Assembly (NCBI GenBank): GCA_016888885.1
Contig: CP069437.1
Span: 2,294,001 to 2,358,000, forward strand
DNA length: 64,000 nt
DNA from: Faucicola sp902506215
GTDB lineage: Bacteria; Pseudomonadota; Gammaproteobacteria; Pseudomonadales; Moraxellaceae
Reading direction: 5' to 3'
This document shows, in pieces, positions 27,731-36,161 of this stretch. The position numbers and the translations under genes were made by a program. The notes beneath the pieces are model-generated. The model saw only the letters and a list, made by a program, of their open reading frames with translations. It had not been told where the DNA came from and did not search any database. The stretch's first letter is position 1, and the number at the start of each line of letters is the position of its first letter.

Positions 27731-28225
27731 ATGGCACAATACAGTCTAGAACGCAAACAAGCCATACTAAACAAACTTTTATCACCTAACCTTATTAGCA
27801 TAGCAAAGCTTGCGCGGGACGAACACATCGCCGAACAAACCCTGTATAATTGGCGTCATCAAGCTAAACGCCAAGGGAAAGCCGTGCCGACCAACGATAA
27901 AACCAAAGAATTAAGCCCTGAGACCAAGCTCACCATCATTATTGACACCGCTAGGCTTAACGAAACTGAGCTTGCCGAATACTGTCGCACTAAAGGGCTT
28001 TACCCTGAACAAATCGCCCAATGGAAAACACAGACCCTCACAGGCTTTAGCACAAGCGAACAACAAAACAGCCTAAATTGCAAACAGCAACAAGCCGACC
28101 AAAAACAAATCAAACAACTCAAACAAGAAATCAAACGCAAAGACAAAGCGCTTGCGGAGGCAGCCGCCATACTGATCTTGCGAAAAAAGCTCAATGCCCT
28201 ATGGGGGGAAGACGAGGACGAATGA
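27731..28225 (+). CDS. IS3-family transposase, OrfA (DNA-binding subunit)
   Basis: A 164-residue protein beginning MAQYSLERKQAILNKLL, with a ribosome binding site GGAAAGGAGA just upstream of the ATG at 27731. It has a helix-turn-helix (SIAKLARDEHIAEQTLYNWRH) and a long C-terminal coiled coil rich in Gln and Lys (about 115-150), as in IS3-type OrfA proteins that bind the terminal repeats. The same frame is open farther upstream only because it runs through IS5-derived DNA, so an earlier start is not credible. The stop overlaps the OrfB start in an ATGA. Confidence 0.88.
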   Translation: MAQYSLERKQAILNKLLSPNLISIAKLARDEHIAEQTLYNWRHQAKRQGKAVPTNDKTKELSPETKLTIIIDTARLNETELAEYCRTKGLYPEQIAQWKTQTLTGFSTSEQQNSLNCKQQQADQKQIKQLKQEIKRKDKALAEAAAILILRKKLNALWGEDEDE

Positions 28226-29292
28226 CCACTCTTGCACAGCGGCAACAACTAATCACCCTCATTGACCAAGCGACCAACGCAGGGGCAAGGCTTCACATCG
28301 CCTGTAGCGAGGTTAGCATTAGTAAACGCACCTATCGACGCTGGAAGGCTGACAAAGACAACACAGGGGATAAACGTCCCATCGCTGTTAGAGCTGCCCC
28401 GAGTAATAAACTAAGCGACATAGAACGCCAAGCCATACTTAATGCCTGCAATGAACCCCGCTTTGCCAGTTTACCGCCCAGCCAAATCGTTCCCACCCTA
28501 CTGGATGAAGGCATTTACCATGCCTCAGAATCAAGCTTTTACCGTGTTTTAAAGGGGCACAACCAACTTAAGCCCCGAGGACGTGCCAAAGCCCCTAATC
28601 CTCGTAAACCGCCAGAGACGTTTATTGCGACTAAGCCTTGCCAAGTGTTTTGTTGGGATATCACTTATTTACCAAGTACGGTACGTGGACAGTTTTATTA
28701 TCTGTATATGATTGAGGATGTCTATAGCCGTAAGATTGTAGGTTTCGAGGTGTATGACAGGGAAGCGGGTGATTTAGCGGCTAAACTGCTAGAACGTACC
28801 CTATTAAACGAGAATGCCATTGGGACAGGGGTGATACTGCATTCGGATAATGGGGCGCCGATGAAGTCGCAGACCCTGCGAATGAAAGCCTATGAGCTTG
28901 GGGTATTAACCTCTTATAGTCGTCCTCGGGTGAGTAATGATAATCCGTTTGCTGAGGCGCTGTTTCGTACTGTTAAGTATGCGCCAAGTTTCCCCGAGCA
29001 TGGCTTTGATAGTTTAGACAATGCTCGGGTATGGGTGAATGGCTTTGTCCATTGGTATAACGCTGAGCATAAGCATAGTGGGTTAAACTTCGTGACGCCA
29101 AATGAGCGCCATACGCTTAAAGATGGTGCTATTCTAGCAAGACGTGAGTCGGTGCTTGTGATGGCAAAGCAGGCAAATCCTGCTCGCTGGAATGGTAGAG
29201 CGGTGAGAAATTGTTCGCCTGTTCAGCCAACAGCCCTTAATCCTGTGCGTCCGTCTAAACGGATTAATGCCACTGAGGTTTTAGTCGCTTGA
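28222..29292 (+). CDS. IS3-family transposase, OrfB (DDE integrase)
   Basis: A 356-residue retroviral-integrase-type transposase. The DDE triad is visible in FCWDITYLPS (first Asp), ILHSDNGAPMKS (second Asp) and NPFAEALFRTVKY (Glu). The N-terminal part contains helix-turn-helix segments (EVSISKRTYRRWK) and an LKPRGRAKAPNPRKPPE linker. The ATG at 28222 overlaps the OrfA stop by four bases, suggesting coupled translation or frameshift fusion. The frame is intact, and the element may still be mobile. Confidence 0.9.
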   Translation: MTTLAQRQQLITLIDQATNAGARLHIACSEVSISKRTYRRWKADKDNTGDKRPIAVRAAPSNKLSDIERQAILNACNEPRFASLPPSQIVPTLLDEGIYHASESSFYRVLKGHNQLKPRGRAKAPNPRKPPETFIATKPCQVFCWDITYLPSTVRGQFYYLYMIEDVYSRKIVGFEVYDREAGDLAAKLLERTLLNENAIGTGVILHSDNGAPMKSQTLRMKAYELGVLTSYSRPRVSNDNPFAEALFRTVKYAPSFPEHGFDSLDNARVWVNGFVHWYNAEHKHSGLNFVTPNERHTLKDGAILARRESVLVMAKQANPARWNGRAVRNCSPVQPTALNPVRPSKRINATEVLVA

Positions 29293-29369
29293 TTTAAATA
29301 TGGGTGACAACTATGTTGACAAATACCGCTAATTCAAAGTCTTAGAGTATGGCTTATGTCGAACTGGGG

Positions 29370-29636
29370 TTAATTTAATTCCAATGCACCAATTACCGCT
29401 TTGCCCCAACTTGGTAACTCTTGACTAATCGAATACCAAATCCAAGTGCCTTTACGCTCACTTTCTAAAATACCGATTTGCTTTAATTGGTTTAAATGCC
29501 GTGAGATAGTTGGCTGTGGTTGGTCTAACTCGCTGATGATGTCACACACACATAACGCTTGCTTCTGATTAAGTAGTTGCACAATTTTTAATCTGGTGGG
29601 GTCGCTTAACGCCTTGAGAAAGTCTGTTTTATTCAT
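29370..29636 (-). CDS. arsR: ArsR-family arsenite-responsive repressor
   Basis: An 88-residue winged-helix ArsR/SmtB repressor. KALSDPTRLKIVQLL is followed by the metalloid-sensing CVCD motif in the alpha-3 helix, then the DNA-recognition helix QPTISRHLNQLKQIGIL and the wing ESERKGTWIWYSI. Binding of As(III) to the cysteines releases DNA. It is transcribed divergently from arsB and arsC, with 67 bp between starts, so it likely controls both directions. It is a little shorter than many ArsR proteins but complete. Confidence 0.92.
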   Translation of the reverse strand: MNKTDFLKALSDPTRLKIVQLLNQKQALCVCDIISELDQPQPTISRHLNQLKQIGILESERKGTWIWYSISQELPSWGKAVIGALELN

Positions 29637-29703
29637 ATATTTACATATCCAAATATATAGATTATAGTATAGCTCAATTTTAACAGGTTTCTATAGGCAG
29701 TCA
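29637..29703. promoter_or_regulatory. Divergent arsR-arsB promoter region
   Basis: This short AT-rich spacer between two divergent starts contains ATATTTACATATCC and AAATATATAG, loose dyad-like sequence of the sort ArsR dimers bind. The operator boundaries cannot be fixed by eye. Confidence 0.5.
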
Positions 29704-30996
29704 ATGATTACCGCATTACTCATTTTTCTAGTGACTTTGATATTTGTAATATGGCAACCTAAAGGCTTGGGTATCGGTTGGACTGCCAGTATCGGGGCTG
29801 GGATAGCTTTGCTATTAGGGGTAATAACGGTTGCCGATATTCCTGTAGTGTGGAATATTGTTTGGAACGCTACCTTTGCCTTTATTGCTATTATCATTAT
29901 TAGTCTGTTACTTGATGAAGCAGGCTTTTTCCGCTATATCGCCTTGCACGTTGCAAGATTAGCAAAAGGTAGCGGTAATCGGTTGTTTGCGTTTATTGTA
30001 CTACTTGGGGCGGTGGTATCGGCATTGTTTGCCAATGATGGTGTGGCTTTGATATTAACACCCATTGTGATTGCGATTTTAACCACCTTACGCTTTTCCC
30101 CTGCGACTACCCTTGCTTTTATTATGACAGCAGGGTTTATCGCTGATACCGCCAGTATTCCGCTCGTGGTGTCTAATTTGGTAAATATTGTGTCGGCTGA
30201 CTTTTTTAAAATCCCTTTTACCGATTATGCCAAAGTGATGGTACCAGTAAACGTGGTAGCGGTTGTCACCTCATTATTGGTATTGTATGGGTTTTATCAT
30301 AAAGACATTCCTACGGTTTATGCGTTGGATTTAATCGAAAACTCATAATCGGCTATCGTGGATAAAAATACCTTTATCATGGGTTGGGTGGTGTTGGCGT
30401 TACTTTTGATGGGTTTTTTTGTGCTTGAGCCTATAGGTGTACCCATTAGCTTCATTGCAGGGGTTGGAGCGTTGGTGTTAGTTGTGGTAGCGAAAATGGG
30501 TAAAAAAATAACGGTGTTGCCAATTGTCAAAAATGCCCCGTGGCAAGTGGTGATATTTTCATTGGGTATGTATTTGGTGGTGTATGGTTTAAAAAATGCA
30601 GGGCTGACCGATTATTTAGCTCATGAGTTAAGCCAACTCGCTAATCATGGCATGATGACAGCTACAGTAGGAACAGGGTTATTATCGGCAGGGCTTTCAT
30701 CTGTCATGAATAATATGCCAACGGTGCTAATTCAGGCTTTAGCGATTGATGAGGCAACTATCCATGACCCAATGATAAAGCAAGCCATGATTTATGCCAA
30801 TGTAATAGGCTGTGATTTAGGCACGAAAATTACCCCGATTGGCTCACTCGCTACCTTATTATGGTTGCACGTTTTAGCCAGTAAAAATATTACGGTGAGT
30901 TGGGGCTATTATATTAAAGTCGGTATTATTTTAACCTTGCCTGTATTGGTGGCTACATTGGTTGCATTGGCAATTTGGTTGCCAATAATTCAATAA
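29704..30996 (+). pseudogene. arsB: arsB arsenite efflux pump, split by an in-frame stop
   Basis: Two halves in the same frame together make a normal 430-residue ArsB, a 12-helix membrane pump that expels arsenite. The first half starts at ATG 29704 and ends at a TAA (30346-30348) after ALDLIENS. The frame continues SAIVDKNTFIMGWVVLALL and carries the second set of membrane helices, including APWQVVIFSLGMYLVVYGL. The stop lies in the cytoplasmic linker between the two six-helix halves. A single C-to-T change (CAA to TAA) would explain it. A GTG at 30358 might restart the second half; two half-proteins could perhaps assemble, but loss of function is the simpler reading. Confidence 0.85.
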
Positions 30997-31021
30997 TTTT
31001 AAAACTTAAAAAGGAACAAGT

Positions 31022-31432
31022 ATGCAAAATATCACAATTTACCACAACCCTAACTGTGGCACATCACGCAACACGCTTGCTCTTATCAAACATCAAGGCA
31101 TTGAGCCTTCTGTTATTCAGTATTTGGATAACCCACCTGATGAAACAACCCTGCGTGATTTAATTACCAAAATGGGTATTACCCCAAGACAATTACTGCG
31201 TGTAAATGTGCCGCCTTACGCTGAACATAGGCTAGATAACCTTAGTTTGACTGATGATGACCTTATTCAAGCTATGTTAGCTGACCCACTTCTAATCAAT
31301 CGTCCAATCGTTGTGAGTGATAAAGGCGTTAAGCTGTGCCGTCCTTCCGAAGTTGTACTAGATTTGATTGATACGCCCTTAACCAAAACCTTTATCAAAG
31401 AAGATGGGGAAAAGATTGAGCCGACAATTTAG
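31022..31432 (+). CDS. arsC: Arsenate reductase (glutaredoxin-dependent)
   Basis: A 136-residue ArsC that reduces arsenate to arsenite for export, using glutathione and glutaredoxin. The catalytic Cys is in YHNPNCGTSRN near the N-terminus, and the three-arginine substrate site is represented by TPRQLLR, INRPIVV and LCRPSEVV. It starts 25 bp after arsB with AAAAGGAACAAGT as ribosome binding site and ends just before a strong terminator, so it is the last gene of the operon. It is intact even though arsB carries a stop. Confidence 0.94.
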   Translation: MQNITIYHNPNCGTSRNTLALIKHQGIEPSVIQYLDNPPDETTLRDLITKMGITPRQLLRVNVPPYAEHRLDNLSLTDDDLIQAMLADPLLINRPIVVSDKGVKLCRPSEVVLDLIDTPLTKTFIKEDGEKIEPTI

Positions 31433-31460
31433 TCAAAACATCTGTTTTTATTGAACTTGT

Positions 31461-31496
31461 AAGCCGTTACTGGGACTCCCCAGTAACGGCTTTCTC
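31461..31496 (+). terminator. Strong terminator of the ars operon
   Basis: GCCGTTACTGGG and CCCAGTAACGGC form a 12-bp perfect stem around ACTC, followed by TTTCTC. It lies 28 bp after the arsC stop. Confidence 0.85.
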
Positions 31497-31593
31497 ATTT
31501 CAGCAATAAACTATCGTATTGATTTAAACCGTAACTTGTATATTAGGACTTACGCAAAAACTTTTGCTTTAACGGTCTAGATTGTTTTATGCA

Positions 31594-32493
31594 TTAAGGT
31601 GTACCTGCATGACCCACTGAGACTATGGTTGATATCATACGTCCGAGGTTTTCACTTTTACGATTTGCTTCATCCCAATCAGGTGCGACACACATAAACA
31701 GTGTTTTGCCATCATCACCCCCCAAAGCCACAGCAAACACTTGTTCTGGAGCGACATCAACTGTTTCGAGTATCTCACCCCCTTCTGCCATTCTAACGGC
31801 TCTTTGATTCACTGTATCGGCAAACCAAACAGCGCCTTCAGCATCTAAAGCAAGCCCATCAGGCTTGATCATTGCTTTTTCCATACGTCTAGCGACACTT
31901 GGTTCGTCGCCTAAACGCCCAAAACTGGCAAAATCTTGTCTTTCCCCGAGTGTGCCATCTGCATGAATGGCAAATTTAGAGATACGATTGCCAAATAATT
32001 CATTAACAATCAGTGTTTTCTCATCGGGTGTTATCACCATACCATTAGGGAAGGATAAACCTTCGGCAACTTTTTGTGTTGAACCATCTGGTTTTACCAA
32101 CACGATCCCTGTATCCTTATGGTCAGCACCTCCCATTAAATCATAGCCAAAATTTCCCACATAGGCATTACCATTGTGTGCGACTACCATATCGTTGGCA
32201 TGACCTTCGCATAAATCCCACAAATCAGCATGCTGCACTAATTCACCATTAGCTTCTAAACGTAACACTTTTCTATCTTTCATGGAAACGACAAGCATAC
32301 GCCCATCAGGGAGCCACCCAAGCCCTGATGGCTGCTCTTTTATTTTAACGACTTCATTGACTTTGCCATCGTTACCAAGGCTATAGACAGCCTTGGTATA
32401 CAAATCTACAAACCATAATTTCCCATCATGCCATCTTGGTGCTTCAAGATAATGCAATCCATCTGCTACCACAGTAAGTTGTCTTGTAGTCAT
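31594..32493 (-). CDS. SMP-30/gluconolactonase-family hydrolase
   Basis: A 299-residue six-bladed beta-propeller of the SMP-30/LRE family, Ca- or Zn-dependent lactonases. It opens with GLHYLEAPRWHDGKLWFVD, where the Glu is the first metal ligand, then has SGLGWLPDGRML, GLSFPNGMVITPDEKTL (Asn ligand) and KPDGLALDAEGAVWFAD (Asp ligand). No signal peptide is seen, so it is cytoplasmic. The substrate lactone is unknown. Its upstream end is abutted by an IS5-family element that starts 7 bp before the ATG, so its native promoter has probably been displaced. Confidence 0.85.
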   Translation of the reverse strand: MTTRQLTVVADGLHYLEAPRWHDGKLWFVDLYTKAVYSLGNDGKVNEVVKIKEQPSGLGWLPDGRMLVVSMKDRKVLRLEANGELVQHADLWDLCEGHANDMVVAHNGNAYVGNFGYDLMGGADHKDTGIVLVKPDGSTQKVAEGLSFPNGMVITPDEKTLIVNELFGNRISKFAIHADGTLGERQDFASFGRLGDEPSVARRMEKAMIKPDGLALDAEGAVWFADTVNQRAVRMAEGGEILETVDVAPEQVFAVALGGDDGKTLFMCVAPDWDEANRKSENLGRMISTIVSVGHAGTP

Positions 32494-32499
32494 TTTCTA

Positions 32500-33342
32500 G
32501 GGCGTGTCCCTAATTTGAATAAGCCCAAAAGAGCCCTATTTTAACCCTATATTCCAGTAAAATATAGGCAAACACAAACAATGGCGAGAACCGTAATAAC
32601 TGACAACATATGGGAACAATTACAAACAACCATGAAAGCGCACGGCTGTCATCAATGGAAGAACGACCGTACCGTGATGGAAGCCATACTATGGAAGCTA
32701 AGAACAGGTGCACCATGGCGAGACATACCTATTGAGCTAGGGTCATGGAAAACCGCTTATAACCGCTTTAACCGATGGTCTAAAAAAGGCTTGTGGCAGA
32801 ATTTTTTTTTGACCTACGAAAAGAAATTGACAAAGAATGGGTATTCATCGACGGAAGTTATGTACGGTGTCATCAACATGCAAGTGGAGCTCGGCGTGGT
32901 TTCGATAGAGCAATTGGACAAAGCCGTGGCGGAAACACGACAAAAATACACCTATGTGTGGACTCGCATGGAAATCCGCTCGATTTTAAAGTCACTGGGG
33001 GTAACGTGCACGACAGTCAAGTTGCAAACGACTTGATAGAAGTCATACAAGAAGCCCAGTATTTTATCGCTGACAAAGGGTATGACTCGCAAGAAATCAG
33101 AGATAAAGCGATAGAACACGGTATGAAAGCTATTATACCAAAGCGTAAAAATGCCAAGCAACCTAACCCTGATTTTGATAGCTACCTTTATAAATTACGC
33201 CACTTAGTCGAGAATGCATTTGCACGATTAAAGCAGTTTCGTAGTATTGCTACTCGCTATGAGAAATTAGCTCGTAATTTTAAATCGATGCTTTACTTGG
33301 CTTGCTCTATTATTCATGCTAAGTTAAATTGAGGACACGCCC
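32500..33342 (+). mobile_element. IS5-family element with GGGCGTGTCC ends
   Basis: An 843-bp element with terminal inverted repeats GGGCGTGTCC and flanking TA dinucleotides on both sides. It carries a transposase in two frames. A 171-bp non-autonomous relative with similar ends lies at 40331-40501. Confidence 0.85.
32581..33332 (+). CDS. IS5-family transposase in two frames (candidate -1 frameshift at a T run)
   Basis: Frame one starts at 32581 (MARTVITDNIWEQL) with the N-terminal DUF4096-type region up to KKGLWQNFF. Frame two continues FFDLRKEIDKEWVFIDGSY and holds the DDE residues: VFIDGSYVR, FIADKGYDS and LVENAFARLKQFR. The junction is a run of nine T residues at 32802-32810. A -1 shift there joins both into a protein of about 250 residues. 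Related elements are known to make transposase by slippage on such runs, so this may be normal expression rather than a mutation. Confidence 0.85.
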
Positions 33343-33400
33343 TAATTCCTTTTAAAATTTATATTGATATCCTATGATATAAAAAACTATCGTTCGTGGG

Positions 33401-34567
33401 TCAAAATACATCTTGATAAATTTTTTTAACATCGTCAACCGTCATATCAATTGGGTTTGAGACGATTAAACGAGCATAAGTATTTATCATTAAAGTTGCT
33501 AAGCCATCGATATCAGTCTGCTGTATGCCTAATTCACGTAATGACGTTTTTAAGCCACTCTCAGTTAAAAATTGCTTTAACTCATCGATAAACAAGGTGG
33601 CTGCTGCAGTGTCATCAAGTGATAAGGTTTGTTTTGGTAATACTGCCCGAGCGAGTTCAGCATAGTGTTGTTGAGCCGCGGGCAAGTTAAACGTAAATAC
33701 CCCCGCCATTACCAAGGCATTGGCGTGCCCATGGGGCACATGAAAACGAATACTCAGCGGATAGGATAAGCCATGCACCGCAGCTACCGAGGCATTAACA
33801 AATGCCATTCCTGCCAAACAGGATCCAAGTAACATCTCAGAGCGTGCCTCGATATTCTTGCCGTCAGTCATTACCTTACGATAATTTTGCCAAAGTAACT
33901 GCAAACCTTTGACTGCCAATGCATCGGATATAGGGTTTTTTTTGGTCCGGCTGGTATAGGCTTCAATGCAATGTACCATAGCATCTAACGCGGTTGCCGC
34001 TGTAATAAGCGGTGGTAATCCTAAGGTTAAATTGGCATCTAATATGGCCACATCGGGCAAAATTTTGCTGTGGAAAACCGCAAATTTATTCCCATCAGTT
34101 GCAGTAATTACTGACACAAAAGTTACCTCTGCTCCTGTCCCTGCTGTGGTGGGAATTGCTATCAAAGGTAATTTATTAAATTTGGACAAATCTTGGTTAA
34201 ATAAATTAGTGGCTGAAACAAATGCGTTATCATGTAAGGCAATAATTTTTGCTGTATCAATAGAACTACCACCTCCCAATGCTACAATCGCATCACAGTG
34301 ATGATGCCTAGCCAAGTTAAGTGCATTATCTACTACTTCTACGGTAGGGTCTGGAATGACACCATCAAAAACAATCGCTTGGATACCTTCAGCACTCAAA
34401 GCTTCGATGGCTAAATTCACAAAGCCAAGTTGTACCAGGGCTTTGTCAGTGACTATTAGCACCTGTGTTGCCCCGAAATCTTTGACAACCTTACCAAGCT
34501 TGGTGCTAAGGCTATTGGGCTCACATAAGATGCGAGTCGTTGTATTAAAATCGATTGGTATCATCAA
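33401..34567 (-). CDS. Iron-containing alcohol dehydrogenase
   Basis: A 388-residue group III (Fe-dependent) alcohol dehydrogenase that interconverts alcohols and aldehydes with NAD(H). The Rossmann-like nucleotide site is visible as ALGGGSSIDTAK, followed by AIPTTAGTGAE. The metal ligands are in ALDAMVHCIEAYTS and in AAVHGLSYPLSIRF with VPHGHANAL. It is not in an obvious operon: an IS lies just downstream and a 116-bp repeat element 110 bp upstream. The specific substrate cannot be deduced. Confidence 0.9.
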   Translation of the reverse strand: MMIPIDFNTTTRILCEPNSLSTKLGKVVKDFGATQVLIVTDKALVQLGFVNLAIEALSAEGIQAIVFDGVIPDPTVEVVDNALNLARHHHCDAIVALGGGSSIDTAKIIALHDNAFVSATNLFNQDLSKFNKLPLIAIPTTAGTGAEVTFVSVITATDGNKFAVFHSKILPDVAILDANLTLGLPPLITAATALDAMVHCIEAYTSRTKKNPISDALAVKGLQLLWQNYRKVMTDGKNIEARSEMLLGSCLAGMAFVNASVAAVHGLSYPLSIRFHVPHGHANALVMAGVFTFNLPAAQQHYAELARAVLPKQTLSLDDTAAATLFIDELKQFLTESGLKTSLRELGIQQTDIDGLATLMINTYARLIVSNPIDMTVDDVKKIYQDVF

Positions 34568-34675
34568 TTAACTCCTTTTAAATTGATGGTTTACTAAGAA
34601 TATTATTTTTATATTCCTTAGACTGCTATATTTTATGTTTAATATCTAAAGTAAAATATTAACATAGCTAACTTA

Positions 34676-34791
34676 TACCAAACCCAATAGTTAAAGTCTT
34701 GCTTGTGTAGGACGCATACGATGCACCGCTGGCTATATCTCGCCAAAAATGGTGCGTAAAACGCACCTTATTATATTTTTTGGGTTTGGTA
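34676..34791. repeat. 116-bp palindromic-ended repeat (MITE-like), copy 1
   Basis: Ends are TACCAAACCCAA and TTGGGTTTGGTA, a perfect 12-bp inverted repeat. Inside is a GGTGCGT AAA ACGCACC hairpin. A second copy, with one visible base difference, is at 61227-61342. No coding capacity is seen, so it is probably a non-autonomous mobile repeat. Confidence 0.9.
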
Positions 34792-34824
34792 TTAAAATCT
34801 GTCTAGTATTTAAGTTGAGTTGTC

Positions 34825-36039
34825 TTATCCTAGTATGTTTCGCTGTGTTAGGGCATTGAGTTGTTCTGGTGTGACAAATTGCGAAAGTACTGTTTGGGTA
34901 TGTTCGCCTAACTGTGGCGGGGCTGACTTGTACTGAACAGGTGTGTCCGAAAGCTTTATCGGTGAGCCAATCATCGTAAAATTAGGATTTAACGTATGTG
35001 CAATATTGACAACCATATTTCGATGCAAAACTTGTGGCTCATGTAGGGCATCTTCAACACTATTAATGACACCAACTGGTACTTTAACAGCTTGAATGGC
35101 AGCCACCCAATACTCAGCCGTTTGAGTTAAAAAGTGCTGCGATAACAATGCAATTAATTCATCACGATTTTTGACACGGTCTTGATTCTTTAAAAATTGT
35201 GGTTCTGCTAAAAGCGCATCATAGCCAATCGCATGGCATAAATCTGCAAACTGTTTATCATTACCACAGGCGATGATAAATTCTTTATCTTTGGCTTTAA
35301 AGGTTTGATACGGTACGATATTGGGATGCTTATTGCCCATACGTTTGGGTGGTTTACCTGACGTCAAATAGTTCATGCCTTGATTAGCCAGCCCTGCAAT
35401 TTGTACATCAAGCAGTGAGATATCAATATACTGACCATTACCCGTATGATGTCTTGCCAGTAATGCTGCTTGAATGGCGATGGTAGCATATAGCCCTGTT
35501 TGAATATCGACGACTGCTACGCCAACCTTTTGAGCACCAGCCCCGACACCATCAGGCTCTCCGGTGATACTCATTAGTCCAGATATACCTTGAATAATGA
35601 AATCGTAGCCTGGTTCATCCGCTCGAGGACCATCTTGACCAAAACCTGTGATAGAGCAATACACCAGTTTGGGATTTATCGCACTTAATGTGGCATAGTC
35701 GAGCCCATACTTTGCTAAAGAGCCTACTTTATAGTTTTCAATGACCACATCCACCGTTTTCACCATATCATGCAAAATTGACTGGGCTTCAACGTGCGTG
35801 ATATCCATGCCAACCGAATATTTATTGCGATTGGTACATTGAAAGTAGCCAGATTCACGGGTTGGCTCACCTTGGTCATTGCTCATCCAAGGCGGTCCCC
35901 ACATACGAGTATCATCACCAATTTTAGGCCGTTCAATCTTAATTACTTCAGCGCCCAAATCTGCCAAAATTTGACTGCACCACGGGCCTGCTAACACACG
36001 ACTTAAATCCAAAACACGTATTCCCTGTAACGCTCCCAT
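34825..36039 (-). CDS. CaiB/BaiF family CoA-transferase (class III)
   Basis: A 404-residue class III CoA-transferase that moves CoA between acyl groups. It begins MGALQGIRVLDLSRVLAGPWCSQ and has VVIENYKVGSLAKYGL and DEPGYDFIIQGISGLMSITG, where the Asp of GYDF is the expected nucleophile. The ATG at 36039 is preferred over 36057 because AAAAGGAGTTGTC lies directly before it. It lies about 120 bp downstream of gcdH on the same strand, and this pairing is common in Pseudomonas and relatives. Glutarate activation by succinyl-CoA or glutaryl-CoA is the likely role, inferred from the neighbour. Confidence 0.87.
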   Translation of the reverse strand: MGALQGIRVLDLSRVLAGPWCSQILADLGAEVIKIERPKIGDDTRMWGPPWMSNDQGEPTRESGYFQCTNRNKYSVGMDITHVEAQSILHDMVKTVDVVIENYKVGSLAKYGLDYATLSAINPKLVYCSITGFGQDGPRADEPGYDFIIQGISGLMSITGEPDGVGAGAQKVGVAVVDIQTGLYATIAIQAALLARHHTGNGQYIDISLLDVQIAGLANQGMNYLTSGKPPKRMGNKHPNIVPYQTFKAKDKEFIIACGNDKQFADLCHAIGYDALLAEPQFLKNQDRVKNRDELIALLSQHFLTQTAEYWVAAIQAVKVPVGVINSVEDALHEPQVLHRNMVVNIAHTLNPNFTMIGSPIKLSDTPVQYKSAPPQLGEHTQTVLSQFVTPEQLNALTQRNILG

Positions 36040-36161
36040 GACAACTCCTTTTGACATCTTACCCGGATACTATTTTTTCCAAAAATATAAGACTTTTACT
36101 TTTTCACTTTGATAGACAAAGAGTGAGGAAGCCATTTGCTTGTGGCTTAAGGCTTGACTAA

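Larger units (their letters stand above)
27675..29320 (+). mobile_element. IS3-type insertion sequence
   Basis: The ends share GTCAnnATAGTTGTCACCC: GTCAGAATAGTTGTCACCC on the left from 27675, and GTCAACATAGTTGTCACCC inward from the right (29302-29320). Two overlapping transposase genes lie inside. No clear target duplication is visible, consistent with a rearrangement at the left side where the IS5 copy is cut. Confidence 0.82.
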
